Counted from the stretch's first letter, positions 25,398 to 39,807 are shown. The stretch is DNA of 64,000 nt from Acidovorax sp. YS12 (GCA_021496925.1 CP053915.1:806001-870000); one strand, 5' to 3'. Made by a program: numbers and translations. Notes: generated from the letters alone by a model not told the origin.

Positions 25398-26564
25398 ATG
25401 CGCGCATTCCCCCTGTTCACCCGCCGCCGCCTGACCGCCGTGGCCCTGGCCAGCGGCCTGCTGGCGGCCGGTCCCGCCATGGCGCAGGAGGTGGTCAAGA
25501 TCGGCTACTCCGGCCCGCTCTCGGGCGGCGCGGCGCAGTACGGCAAGAACGTGCTCGACGGCATGCAGCTGGCCGTGGCCGAGCTCAACGCCGCCGGCCC
25601 CGAGATCGCGGGCAAGAAGGTGAAGATCGAGATCGTGCCGCTGGACGACAAGTACAACCCGTCCGAAACCGCCATCAACGCCCAGCGCCTGGCGCAGCAG
25701 CACAAGACGCCCGCCATCCTGGTGCCGCACTCGGGCGGCATCTTCGCGCTGCAGACCACCAACGAGCGCAACAACTTCATCGTGCTGGCCTACAGCTCGG
25801 TGCCGCAGATCACCAGCCGGGGCAACAAGCTGACGCTGCGCATCCCGCCCGAATTCACCAGCTACATCGAGCCCTTCTCCAAATACACCATGGAGCGCTT
25901 CGGCAAGAAGGTGGCCATGGTGGGCGCCGACCACGACTACGCCAAGGCCTGGGCCGCCCTCTTCAAGCCCGGCTGGGAAAAGCTCGGCGGCACCGTGGTG
26001 GCCGAGAACCCGATGAGCTACAACCGCGCCACCGACTTCTACAGCGGCGTGAGCAAGGCGCTGGCCGAGAAGCCCGACGTGCTGTTCGTCGGCGGCGCCT
26101 CCGAGCCCACGGCGCTGGTCGTCAAGCAGGCGCGCGAGCTGGGCTTCAAGGGCGGCTTCGTGGTCATGGACCAGGCCAAGCTCGACGAAATGGCGCGCGT
26201 GGTCGGCGGCTACGGCCCGCTCGAAGGCGCCATCGGCGTCATGCCCGTCTCCGAGGACGGCAAGGCCGAAACCAAGGCCTTCGTGGAGCGCTTCGGCAAG
26301 GCCTACCCGGGCCGCATCCCCGGCTCGGAGGCGCAGTGGAACTACACCGCCGTCCATGCCACCGTGAAGGCCATGCAGCTCGCGGGCACGGCCAGCGACG
26401 CCAAGGCCATCCAGGCCAGGCTCGACGAAGCCTACAAGGCCCTCGCGCCCGGCGTGAACCCCGGCGGCATCAAGGGCGTGGACGAACGCGGCGGCACCCT
26501 GTCCGAGGAGCGCGGCGCGGGCGTGCGCGGCGGCAAGATCGAGGTCGTCAAGACCGGCGCGTGA
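25398..26564 (+). CDS. ABC transporter periplasmic substrate-binding protein, cluster 1
   Basis: 388 residues with a cleavable signal peptide (about residues 1-29, ending AGPAMA). This is a type 1 periplasmic binding fold of the LivK family: KIGYSGPLSGGAAQYGKN starts the mature domain, and a two-lobe architecture follows. A good AAGGAG precedes the ATG. Its place after livF, facing an IclR regulator and an extradiol-type dioxygenase, suggests a carboxylic or aromatic acid ligand rather than leucine, but this is inference. Confidence 0.88.
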   Translation: MRAFPLFTRRRLTAVALASGLLAAGPAMAQEVVKIGYSGPLSGGAAQYGKNVLDGMQLAVAELNAAGPEIAGKKVKIEIVPLDDKYNPSETAINAQRLAQQHKTPAILVPHSGGIFALQTTNERNNFIVLAYSSVPQITSRGNKLTLRIPPEFTSYIEPFSKYTMERFGKKVAMVGADHDYAKAWAALFKPGWEKLGGTVVAENPMSYNRATDFYSGVSKALAEKPDVLFVGGASEPTALVVKQARELGFKGGFVVMDQAKLDEMARVVGGYGPLEGAIGVMPVSEDGKAETKAFVERFGKAYPGRIPGSEAQWNYTAVHATVKAMQLAGTASDAKAIQARLDEAYKALAPGVNPGGIKGVDERGGTLSEERGAGVRGGKIEVVKTGA

Positions 26565-26590
26565 GCGGCACGGCCGTCTTTTTCGCCATT

Positions 26591-26646
26591 TAGCTATTAA
26601 AAATGGAGCTTCCAGCGCTTGCCCAGCAAGGGCTGGAGGCCATTTT
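26591..26646. terminator. Dispersed repeat acting as a bidirectional terminator
   Basis: The stem AAAATGGAGCTTCCAGC pairs with GCTGGAGGCCATTTT around a 15-base loop, with A and T runs on both sides. It fills the gap between the convergent binding-protein gene (ends 26564) and the IclR gene (ends 26646). The core (AGCTTCCAGCGCTTG, six bases, AAGGGCTGGAGGCC) is a copy of the dispersed repeat. Confidence 0.75.
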
Positions 26647-27446
26647 CACCCTACACGGCCAATCGCCTGCTGCAGGCGGCGCACCAGGCGCTCCAGCTCG
26701 GGCTGGGCGCGCTGGCGCAGGAAGTCCGCCGACACGACGTGGCCCGGGCCGCCGCAGCTCACCGCCATCAGCGGCAGGCCGCGCCCCGGCGCGAACGCCA
26801 GGGCCACGGCGTTGATGCCCGGATGCCAGTCGCCGAACGAATGGCACACCCAGGGCTGGGGCGCGTCCCGGGCCACGGGCCACTGGGGCAGTTGCGCCTG
26901 CGCCACCTGCCACTGCTCGGGCGCATGGGCCTGCAGGTAGTCCAGCGCCTGCTGCCGCTCGGCGGCGGTGCTGGCCGCCAGCCAGGCGCGGCCCATGGCG
27001 GTGGTGGCCAGCGGAATGCGCGCGCCCATGTCCAGGTCGGAGAAGAACGTCTGCGGGCTCGGGCAGTGCTCGATATAGACCATGTTGTGCCGGTCGCGCG
27101 TGGCCAGGGCCACCTCGGCCTGGGTCTGGGCCGCGAGCCTGTGCATCAGCGGCCGGGCCATCTGCCGCACGTCCAGCCCCGACAGCATGGCGCTGCCCAG
27201 CGCCAGCGTGGCCGTGCCCAGGCGGTACTTGCCCTCCTGCGGCACGTGCAGCAGGTAGCCCAGCGCCGTCAGCGTGCAGGTCAGCCGCGAGACAGTGGAC
27301 TTGGGCAGGCCGCAGCGCCTGGCAATGTCCTGGTTGCCCAGCAGCTTCTCGCCCGAGCGGAAGCACGACAGCACCTCCAGCCCGCGCGCCAGCGCGGTGA
27401 CGAAACGGCGGTCATCGGCATCGGCCGGGGCGGGCCGCAGGGTCAT
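26646..27446 (-). CDS. IclR family transcriptional regulator
   Basis: 266 residues from the ATG at 27446. The N-terminal winged helix-turn-helix (residues about 12-75; LSCFRSGEKLLGNQDIARRCGLPKSTVSR read as two pieces) is followed by the IclR effector domain with TTAMGRAWLAAS and ACGGPGH-type loops. Its start overlaps the stop of the dioxygenase gene by 4 bases, so the two are one operon. IclR proteins usually control aromatic or acid catabolism. Its convergent placement to the liv cluster makes that cluster or the dioxygenase the likely target. Confidence 0.88.
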   Translation of the reverse strand: MTLRPAPADADDRRFVTALARGLEVLSCFRSGEKLLGNQDIARRCGLPKSTVSRLTCTLTALGYLLHVPQEGKYRLGTATLALGSAMLSGLDVRQMARPLMHRLAAQTQAEVALATRDRHNMVYIEHCPSPQTFFSDLDMGARIPLATTAMGRAWLAASTAAERQQALDYLQAHAPEQWQVAQAQLPQWPVARDAPQPWVCHSFGDWHPGINAVALAFAPGRGLPLMAVSCGGPGHVVSADFLRQRAQPELERLVRRLQQAIGRVG

Positions 27447-28318
27447 GGGGCGGCCCCTTCCCACAGCACCGAGCGCATCGACAGCGACGCGGCCTGGAAC
27501 CCGGTGTTGAAGAAGCGCGGCACGTCGCCCGCCTGCACCGCGCCGGCGGCGTACAGCAGCGGCAGGAAATGGTCGTGCGTGGGGTGGGCCAGTTGGGCCA
27601 CCGTGCCCCACTGGGCGAAGCCCGCCAGCGCGTCCAGCTGCCCGCTCTTGACCAGGTCGGCCACGCGCGCGTCGAACCCGCTGGCCCAGGTGTAGGCCGC
27701 GTTGATGCCGGTGCCCATGCGCATCGCCTCCAGGTTGTGCACCACGTTGCCGCTGGCCACGATGAGCACGCCGCGCTGGCGCAGGGGCGCGAGCTGCCGC
27801 CCCAGCGCCAGGTGCTCGGCGGGCGGGCGCGCGTAGTCCATGCTGAGCTGCACCACCGGAATGTCCGCCGCCGGGAACATGGGCTTGAGCACGCTCCAGG
27901 CGCCATGGTCCAGGCCCCACTCGTTCTCATCCCCGCCCTCGTCCACGCCCAGCGGCTTGCCCGTGGCGGGCGAGCGCAGCTGCGCCGCCAGCGCCCGCGC
28001 CACGGCGGGCGCCCCCGGCGCGGGGTACTGCTGCTCGAACAGGATGCGCGGAAAGCCGCTGAAATCGTGCAGCGTGCGCGGCCGCGCCATGCCCGTGAGC
28101 CACCAGCCGCCGCGCGTCAGCCAGTGCGCCGAGATGCACAGGATGAGCTGCGGCCGCACCGGCCGCGCCAGCAGCTCGCGCCCCAGGTCCTGCCAGGTGT
28201 GGTGCCAGGCGTTCTGCTCGATCGCGTTCATCGGGCTGCCATGGCCGACGAACAGCACCGGCAGGCGCGGCGAGGGTTGCAGGGCCAGCGGCGGCGCGGC
28301 ATCGGGCAGTGAATTCAT
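27443..28318 (-). CDS. Class III extradiol dioxygenase-like protein (DODA/YgiD type)
   Basis: 291 residues from the ATG at 28318. LigB-superfamily pattern: FVGHGSPMNAIEQN near the N-terminus, ISAHWLTRGGWW, DHGAWSVLKPMFP and SGNVVHNLEAM. The histidines in GHGSP, SAHW and the later NPTHDHFLP-like segment (HPTHDHFLPL) are candidate metal ligands. Relatives include 4,5-DOPA dioxygenase and E. coli YgiD. The natural aromatic substrate is unknown. It is cotranscribed with the IclR regulator. Confidence 0.85.
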   Translation of the reverse strand: MNSLPDAAPPLALQPSPRLPVLFVGHGSPMNAIEQNAWHHTWQDLGRELLARPVRPQLILCISAHWLTRGGWWLTGMARPRTLHDFSGFPRILFEQQYPAPGAPAVARALAAQLRSPATGKPLGVDEGGDENEWGLDHGAWSVLKPMFPAADIPVVQLSMDYARPPAEHLALGRQLAPLRQRGVLIVASGNVVHNLEAMRMGTGINAAYTWASGFDARVADLVKSGQLDALAGFAQWGTVAQLAHPTHDHFLPLLYAAGAVQAGDVPRFFNTGFQAASLSMRSVLWEGAAP

Positions 28319-28428
28319 CGAAACTCCGGCAAAAGGGCGGCAAAGAATGGCACAGGGCGGCGTCGGCATGCTGCCACAAGCCGCCATTTTGTTTGTATAA
28401 CCCCCTGTCCCCTTCTTGACCCGCGACC

Positions 28429-29319
28429 ATGCCCCTCCAGCCCTTGCAGCCCCTCGCCCAGACCCGCATCCTCAGCCTGGCCCTGAACCTCCCCGGCCCC
28501 GCCGCCCTGCTGCGCTGCCGCGCCATGGGCGCCGAGTGCACCAAGCTGGAGCCGCCCGCGCCCGCCGGCCAGGCCAGCGCCGACCCCATGGCCGCGTACT
28601 GCGCGCCGGCCTACGCGCAGATGCACGAGGGCGTGCGCGTGCTGCAGGCCCACCTGAAGACGCCCGAGGGCCAGGCCGCGCTGCACGCCGAGCTGGAACG
28701 CAGCGACGTGCTCATCACCTCCTTCCGCCCCTCGGCCCTGGCCAAGCTCGGCCTGGGCTGGGAGGCGCTGCAGGCGCGCTACCCGCGCCTGTCGCTGGTG
28801 CGCATCGTCGGCGCCGCGGGCGCGCGCGCCGAAGAAGCCGGCCATGACCTGACCTACCAGGCGGAGGCCGGGCTGGTGGCCGGCACCGCCATGCCGCCCT
28901 CGCTCTACGCCGACATGGGCGGCGCCCTGGTGGCCAGCGAGGCCGTGCTGCAGGCCCTGCTGGCGCGCGCGGCCAGCGGGCGCGGCGCGTGCATCGAGGT
29001 GCCGCTGGCCGGCGCCGCCCAGTGGCTCGCCCTGCCCCGCCACTGGGGCCTGACCGCGCCCGGGGGCGACACCGGCGGCGCCCACGCGGGCTACCGCGTC
29101 TACCCCTGCGCCGACGGCCTGGTGGCCCTGGCCGCGCTGGAGCCGCACTTCGCCGCGCGACTGTGCGAGGCCGCCGGCCTGCCACCCGATGCCGACCCGC
29201 GCGCCGCCGCCACGCACGAAGGCGTGGCGCGCTTCGTGCAGGGGCAAAGCCGCGCGGCGCTCGACGCCTTGGCCCAGGCACGCGACATTCCGCTGTACAC
29301 GCTGAACGGCGGCGCATGA
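28429..29319 (+). CDS. Short CaiB/BaiF-family CoA-transferase or acyl-CoA racemase-like protein
   Basis: 296 residues, class III CoA-transferase fold. The segments SDVLITSFRPSALAKLGLGW and LSLVRIVGAAG are typical. GHDLTYQAEAGLVAG and the later LYADMGGALVAS carry a histidine and an aspartate in the places used as the catalytic pair of alpha-methylacyl-CoA racemase. Family members are usually 360-420 residues, so this one is short, lacking much of the C-terminal part. The stop overlaps the next start (ATGA). The true substrate is unknown. Confidence 0.75.
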   Translation: MPLQPLQPLAQTRILSLALNLPGPAALLRCRAMGAECTKLEPPAPAGQASADPMAAYCAPAYAQMHEGVRVLQAHLKTPEGQAALHAELERSDVLITSFRPSALAKLGLGWEALQARYPRLSLVRIVGAAGARAEEAGHDLTYQAEAGLVAGTAMPPSLYADMGGALVASEAVLQALLARAASGRGACIEVPLAGAAQWLALPRHWGLTAPGGDTGGAHAGYRVYPCADGLVALAALEPHFAARLCEAAGLPPDADPRAAATHEGVARFVQGQSRAALDALAQARDIPLYTLNGGA

Positions 29320-29963
29320 CGGCACAAGGCACCGTGCGAAGCTGGAACGCCGAAAAAGGGTTCGGCTTCATCCAGGGCACGCACAGCAGCAACGTGTTCT
29401 TCCATGTTCGCGACTTTCGCGGCGCAGGCGCCCCCGCCGTAGGCATGGCCGTGGTGTACGAGGAAATCCAGGTCGGCGGCAAAGGCCCTCGCGCCATGCA
29501 GGTGCGCCCCGCCAAAGCCACAGCGCCTGCTGCACCACGGCCCCGGCCGCCAGCGAAGCCCCAGCGCCGCAGCATGCAGGCGCCCGCAGGAAGCGGCCTG
29601 GCCCTGGCGCTGATGCTGCTGTGGCTCGGCCTGCTGGCCTGGGGCGCTGCCACCCGCGCGCTGCCGCCGTGGGTGCTGGGCGCCCTGGGCCTGCTCAACG
29701 CGGCCACTTTCCTCGCCTACGCGCTGGACAAGGACGCCGCACAAAAAGGCCGCTGGCGCACCAGCGAAAAGCACTTGCACCTGCTCGCCCTGCTGGGCGG
29801 CTGGCCTGCGGCGTGGTGGGCGCAACAATGGCTGCGCCACAAATCGTCGAAAGCGGAATTCCGCGCGGTGTACTGGGCCACGCTGCTGCTGAACTGCGCG
29901 GCGCTGGCGGTGCTGGTGTGGCGGCCCGCCTGGGCACGGCCTTTTTTGCTCTCTTTTCAATAG
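29316..29963 (+). CDS. Cold-shock domain plus DUF1294 membrane protein
   Basis: 215 residues. The N-terminal 65 residues are a cold-shock-like OB fold with the RNP motif (KGFGFIQG, then NVFFHVRDF). A Pro/Ala/Lys-rich linker follows, then a DUF1294 domain with membrane helices (LALALMLLWLGLLAWG and the typical YALDKDAAQKGRWRTSE). This fusion is a known architecture. It probably couples nucleic-acid binding to the membrane, but the role is unproven. The ATG at 29316 overlaps the upstream TGA. Confidence 0.9.
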   Translation: MTAQGTVRSWNAEKGFGFIQGTHSSNVFFHVRDFRGAGAPAVGMAVVYEEIQVGGKGPRAMQVRPAKATAPAAPRPRPPAKPQRRSMQAPAGSGLALALMLLWLGLLAWGAATRALPPWVLGALGLLNAATFLAYALDKDAAQKGRWRTSEKHLHLLALLGGWPAAWWAQQWLRHKSSKAEFRAVYWATLLLNCAALAVLVWRPAWARPFLLSFQ

Positions 29964-30040
29964 CTGGCACCGCTTCATTGGCGAGGGACAGGGCCTGAAA
30001 AGCACCTGAAACGCTGATGCACCAAGCGCTGCCAGCGCTC
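29959..30040. repeat. Diverged full-length dispersed repeat
   Basis: AATAGCTGGCACCGCTT at the left edge and CCAAGCGCTGCCAGCGCT at the right edge (30023-30039) form imperfect inverted arms about 80 bases apart end to end. The left edge supplies the stop codon of the cold-shock/DUF1294 gene. Confidence 0.55.
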
Positions 30041-30103
30041 GTACAATCAAGACCTCTGCCCCGCTCTTTGCGGGGTAGCCCCCAGCCACGAGGTGCCCAG
30101 CCC

Positions 30104-31183
30104 ATGCCATTACACAAACTCTCCCCTCTTTTCGTTCTTCTTCTGGCCGCCTGCGGCGGCGGTGGCGGTGACAATGGCACGCCTGCCAGCGAAAGCCGCG
30201 TGCTGCTGGAGCGGGTGGCCGGCCCGGCGGGCGACAGGCCAGGCGCGGCCACTGACCCGGCGCGCGGCTGCGTTGACGGCCCGGCTTCGGACATCCTCCT
30301 GGGCGGGGGCGATGCCCTGGCCATTGCGGCGAACGGGCAGACGCTGTACCTGGATGAGCACGGCATGTGCGATGGGCGCTATCGCATCCGCCAGCTCGAC
30401 CTGGCCACCGGCCGGGTCACGACGCTGGCCACCAGCGCCGGGCGGCCCGCGCCGGACGCGCCCGTGCCGGTGCAGTTGCCCAGCTTTCTCACCCCCACCG
30501 CGCTGGCGCAGGCGCCGGACGGCACGCTGCTGATTGCCGACAGCGAAGTCTTCAGCGGCGGCCCGGCCCTCTCCTGGCGCACCCGGCCCGGGCTGGGCCA
30601 TGGCGTGTGGGCGCTGGCGCCTGGCGGTGCCTTGCGCCAGGTGGCCGGGTTCGCCCAGCCCACGGGCACGCCCATGGCCGATGGCACGGGGCCAGGCGCG
30701 GTCTTCGCGTCGATTACCGCCCTCTGCGCCGACGCCCAGGGCGGCGTCTACCTCGAAGACCTGGGCCGCGTGCGCCGGCTGACGGCCGATGGCAAGGTGC
30801 AGACGCTGGCCGGCGCACAGGCCCATGGCCTGTATTGCGGCCCGGCAGGCCAGGCCCTGACGACCACGCGCCAAGCAGACGGCACCTACCGGCTGGCGGC
30901 GCTGCCCTCGGGGCAGACGCTCGGCGCCTGGGACGCGGCGAGCACCCCCTATGCCCCGGCAAGCGCGCGGACGGCGTGGGCTTGGGCGCCCGGGGCGCTG
31001 GTCCTGGCCGATCTGGAAAGCGGCAAGGGCCTGCCGGGCGCGCGCGTCCCGCTCAATACCTCGGGCGCATTGCAGATCGCGGGCCAGGCGTACACCCCCA
31101 CACGCGAGGCGCTGCGGGCGGCCAGTGGCGAAGTGGCCTATCTGCGTACCGCCTACGGCATCGTGCGCATGACGTACCGTTGA
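30104..31183 (+). CDS. Predicted lipoprotein with NHL-like repeats
   Basis: 359 residues from the ATG at 30104. A short signal peptide ends in a lipobox (LLLAACGG), so the mature protein is probably lipid-anchored. The rest has repeated short beta-propeller-like blocks (for example ITALCADAQGGVYLEDLGRVRRLTADGKVQTLAG), as in NHL-repeat proteins. I do not recognise a specific family. No catalytic motif is visible. The chosen start is the last ATG before the lipobox; the longer frame has no plausible leader. Confidence 0.7.
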   Translation: MPLHKLSPLFVLLLAACGGGGGDNGTPASESRVLLERVAGPAGDRPGAATDPARGCVDGPASDILLGGGDALAIAANGQTLYLDEHGMCDGRYRIRQLDLATGRVTTLATSAGRPAPDAPVPVQLPSFLTPTALAQAPDGTLLIADSEVFSGGPALSWRTRPGLGHGVWALAPGGALRQVAGFAQPTGTPMADGTGPGAVFASITALCADAQGGVYLEDLGRVRRLTADGKVQTLAGAQAHGLYCGPAGQALTTTRQADGTYRLAALPSGQTLGAWDAASTPYAPASARTAWAWAPGALVLADLESGKGLPGARVPLNTSGALQIAGQAYTPTREALRAASGEVAYLRTAYGIVRMTYR

Positions 31184-31202
31184 AGCCAGCGCTATCGAAT
31201 CG

Positions 31203-31282
31203 GTAGCTGCTAGCGCTTGCTGGGGCTTTATTTACGGTACATTTGATCGGGAAACCGAAGCACAACAAGCGCCAGCAGCTAC
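31203..31282. repeat. Full-length (double) dispersed palindromic repeat
   Basis: Left arm GTAGCTGCTAGCGCTTGC (31203-31220) and right arm CAAGCGCCAGCAGCTAC (31266-31282) are inverted with one mismatch over 17 bases, enclosing about 45 bases. This is the cleanest double copy. It lies between two convergent genes and is followed by TGAAAAAATAGCGCC. Confidence 0.85.
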
Positions 31283-31336
31283 TGAAAAAATAGCGCCAGT
31301 TCATGAAGCTGCCGGCGGCATGCGTCCCCGATCCGG

Positions 31337-33775
<2,439 letters not shown>

Positions 33776-33988
33776 GGCTGGCAGGTGGGCTGGCGGGGGG
33801 AGCGTGGGCGGGCGCGCCAGTGTAGTGGGCCGGGCCTTGGCGGGGCTGGCCTGGGGTTTCTCCTTGATCCAGCGCGAAAAGGAGCCCCCATGGAAAACGG
33901 TAGACTTGCGGTCTTCGCTCAGGCGGGCAAAAAAACCAAGAGTTTTCGTGCCAGCGCCTTTTTGTTCATCCAGGTACCAGGAGACACC

Positions 33989-35107
33989 ATGAATACCCCC
34001 TTTCGCATGAAGACCGTGGCAGCAGCCCTCGGAATGGCCGGCGCGCTGTTCGCCGCAGGCGCCCATGCCCAGATCAAGATCGCCGTGGTCGGCCCCGGCA
34101 CGGGCCCCGTCACCCAGTACGGCGACATGGTCAAGGAAGGTGTCAATACCGCGGTTGAAATGGCCAACGCCGCCGGCGGCATCAACGGCAAGAAGATCGA
34201 GATCGTGGCCGTGGACGACGCCTGCGAGCCCAAGCAAGGCCCGGTGGCCGCCAACCGCGTCATCAACGACAAGATCCACTACGTGGTCGGCCCCGTGTGC
34301 TCGGGCGCCAGCATCGCCGCCGCGCCAATCTACAACAACGAGGGCGTGGTCGTCGTGACCCCCTCGGCCACCTCGCCCGCGCTGACCGAGGGCAAGAACT
34401 ACCACTTCATCTTCCGCACCATCGGCCGCGACGACCAGCAAGGCCCCGCCGCCGCCAAGTTCATCACCGAACACGTCAAGCCCAAGAAGGTCGCCGTGCT
34501 GCACGACAAGCAGTCCTACGGCCAGGGCATCGCCGCCTCGGTGCGCGACGACCTGAAGAAGGCCGGCGTGGCCGTGGCGCTGTTCGAAGGCATCAATGCC
34601 GGCGACAGCGACTACTCCGCCGTCATCACCAAGCTCAAGAGCGCGGGCGTGGACTTCGTCTACTACGGCGGCTACCACCCCGAAATGGGCCTGCTGCTGC
34701 GCCAGGCCTCCGAGCAGGGCCTGAAGGTGCGCATGATGGGCCCCGAGGGCGTGGGCAACCCCGAAGTGAACGCCATCGCCGGCCCGGCCGTGGAAGGCAT
34801 GCTGCTGACGCTGCCCGCCGACTTCGCCTCCAACCCCAAGAACGCCGCCATCGTGAAGGCCTTCAAGGACAAGAAGCGCGACGCCGCCGGCGCCTTCCAG
34901 CTGTCGTCGTACGCTGCGGCCCAGGTCATCATCGACAGCATCAAGGCCGTGGGCGACGACCCCGCCAAGGTTGCGGATCACATGCACAAGGCCACGTTCG
35001 AGACGCCCATCGGCCCCGTGAGCTGGAACAAGGGCGGCGACCTGAAGTCCTTCGACTTCCAGGTGTTCCAGTGGCACAAGGACGGCACCAAGTCGGTCGC
35101 CAAGTAA
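33989..35107 (+). CDS. livK: Branched-chain amino acid ABC transporter binding protein, cluster 2
   Basis: 372 residues from the ATG at 33989 (CAGGAGA site). The signal peptide ends AAGAHA; the mature part starts QIKIAVVGPGTGPVTQYGDM. The LivJ/LivK hallmarks are strong: DDACEPKQGPVAANRVIND, YVVGPVCSGASIAAAPIYNNEGV and the hinge segment KVAVLHDKQSYGQG. It should bind leucine, isoleucine or valine in the periplasm. It starts the second liv operon; a 268-bp palindromic element separates it from livH. Confidence 0.92.
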   Translation: MNTPFRMKTVAAALGMAGALFAAGAHAQIKIAVVGPGTGPVTQYGDMVKEGVNTAVEMANAAGGINGKKIEIVAVDDACEPKQGPVAANRVINDKIHYVVGPVCSGASIAAAPIYNNEGVVVVTPSATSPALTEGKNYHFIFRTIGRDDQQGPAAAKFITEHVKPKKVAVLHDKQSYGQGIAASVRDDLKKAGVAVALFEGINAGDSDYSAVITKLKSAGVDFVYYGGYHPEMGLLLRQASEQGLKVRMMGPEGVGNPEVNAIAGPAVEGMLLTLPADFASNPKNAAIVKAFKDKKRDAAGAFQLSSYAAAQVIIDSIKAVGDDPAKVADHMHKATFETPIGPVSWNKGGDLKSFDFQVFQWHKDGTKSVAK

Positions 35108-35113
35108 GCGCAT

Positions 35114-35381
35114 AGAACGTGTTTGCGACCTTTTCATGGTGCCCGCAAGGCAGCAAAGCGCCGCAACCTAGGCGCGCGCCGCTGGCCATGCTGGCGGCCT
35201 GGCCAAGGTGCGCAACGACGGGTGCGGCGCTTGGCTGCCTTGCCCGGAGGGTTGCCCCGCAAAGGCGGCATCTGCGGCGTTGCAAATGCTCGCCGGGCCA
35301 CCAGCCCGGCTGCGCTTTGCGCCTTGCACCTGCCGCCTTTGCGGGGCAACGGGCACCATGAAAAGGTCGTAAACACGTTCT
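35114..35381. repeat. 268-bp nested palindromic element in the liv operon
   Basis: Terminal inverted repeats of 32 bases (35114-35145 and 35350-35381) match with one mismatch. Inside are two more inverted pairs. Hairpin A joins 35145-35168 to 35221-35243 (one gap, one mismatch). Hairpin B joins 35251-35270 to 35331-35350 (20 of 20), and encloses a GCCGGGC/GCCCGGC stem. No convincing gene lies in it. It fills nearly all of the 381-base gap between livK and livH, and looks like a MITE-like or structured RNA element. Confidence 0.85.
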
Positions 35382-35488
35382 TTTCCCCGCCCCGACACCC
35401 ACCCCACAAGGGACAGCGGTGGTCGGGGCTTCGTATTTTCCGGGGTATCCCCCTTCTTCGTTTTCTTCTCTTTATCGAGAGGCCCAGG

Positions 35489-37673
<2,185 letters not shown>

Positions 37674-37674
<1 letters not shown>

Positions 37675-38440
37675 TGGCCGGCAACAGCTTTTTGCAAGTC
37701 GATGGCCTGAGCATGCGCTTTGGCGGCCTGCTGGCCGTCGATGGCGTGGCCTTCGGCGTCAAGGACCGCGAGATCTTCGCCATCATCGGGCCCAACGGCG
37801 CGGGCAAGACCACGGTGTTCAACTGCATCAGCGGCTTCTACCGCCCCAGCACCGGCCGCATCAGCCTGCAGGGGCAGGACCTGGCCGGCCTGGGCAGCCA
37901 CACGGTGGCGCAGCACGGGCTGGTGCGCACGTTCCAGAACGTGCGCCTGTTCAAGCACATGACGGCGCTGGAAAACCTGCTGGTGGCCCAGCACCGCCAC
38001 CTGCGCACCGGCCTGCTGCCCGGCCTGTTCAAGACGCGCGGCTACCGCGAGAGCGAGCAGAAGGCCCTGGACAACGCGCTGCACTGGCTCGACTACATGG
38101 GCCTGCGCGCGTTCGCCAACCGCGAAGCTGGCAACCTGGCCTACGGCCACCAGCGGCGCCTGGAGATTGCGCGCTGCATGGTCACGCAGCCGCGCGTGCT
38201 CATGCTCGACGAGCCCGCCGCCGGCCTGAACCCCCAGGAGAAGAAAGACCTGCAGGGCCTGATCGAGCAGCTGCGCCAGCAGTACGGCGTGGCGGTGCTG
38301 CTGATCGAGCATGACATGAGCCTGGTGATGGGCGTGTCCGAGCGCATCTTGGTGATGGAGCACGGCCGCCCCATCGCCCTGGGAACGCCCGAAGCGATCC
38401 GCAACGACGAGCGCGTGATCAAGGCCTACCTGGGAGAAGA

Positions 38441-38444
<4 letters not shown>
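37674..38444 (+). CDS. livG: ABC transporter ATP-binding protein LivG, cluster 2
   Basis: 256 residues from the ATG at 37674 (overlapping the livM TGA). Walker A is GPNGAGKTTVF, the signature is LAYGHQRRLEIAR, Walker B is RVLMLDEPAAG and the H-loop is LIEHDMSLVM. All catalytic positions are intact. Confidence 0.95.
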
Positions 38445-39153
<709 letters not shown>

Positions 39154-39154
<1 letters not shown>

Positions 39155-39747
39155 TGGCCCAGACCCTGGCCGCCCCCGCGCACAGCGAGCTGATCATCAA
39201 GAAAAGCCGCTTCATCGGCTGCGTGCAGCCGATGCCCGACCGCGCCAGCGCCCAGGCCGCGGTCGATGCGCTGTGGCAGCAGCACCCGGGGGCGGCGCAC
39301 GTCTGCTGGGCGCTGCTCGCGGGCGGCCAGTCGGCCGCCGTCGATGACGGCGAACCCAGCGGCACCGCCGGCCGTCCCATGCTCGACGTGCTGCGCCACC
39401 AGGCGCTGGAAGGCGTGCTGGCCACCGTGGTGCGCTATTTCGGCGGCGTCAAGCTCGGCGCGGGCGGCCTGGTGCGCGCCTACACCGACTGCGTGGCCCA
39501 GGCGCTGCTCACCGCCCCCAAGGTCACGCTGCAGCGCATGGCCACGCTGCGCTGCGAAGTGCCCTACGCGCTGGAGGGCCTGCTGCGCCGCGAAATCGCC
39601 GCCGCCAAGGCGGAACTGCTCGGCGTGGAGCACGGCACGGCGCTGGTCGCGCTGCAGTGGCGCCTGCCCGAGCCGGACGCCCCCGCGCTGGTGCAGCGCA
39701 TCAACGACGGCTGCCAGGGACGCGCGGGCTGGAGCGATCCGCGCTGA
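39154..39747 (+). CDS. YigZ / IMPACT family protein
   Basis: 197 residues. The UPF0029/IMPACT N-terminal domain has KKSRFIGCVQPM, DDGEPSGTAGRPMLDVL and VVRYFGGVKLGAGGLVRAY; a C-terminal DUF1949-type domain follows. The cellular role of YigZ proteins is not firmly known; the eukaryotic relative IMPACT modulates Gcn2. The ATG overlaps the livF stop. That places it in the liv transcript, which may be only a matter of shared expression. Confidence 0.9.
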
Positions 39748-39807
39748 AAACGCTCAAGAACCCCGCGCCGCCGCCGATAATGGGGCAAGCCTTTACTGGA
39801 GACCGCC

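Noticed and set aside
35123..35488. Coding extension of livH into the palindromic element
   Set aside because: The translation is basic and without family similarity, and it arises from inverted repeats; the LivH start at 35489 is standard.
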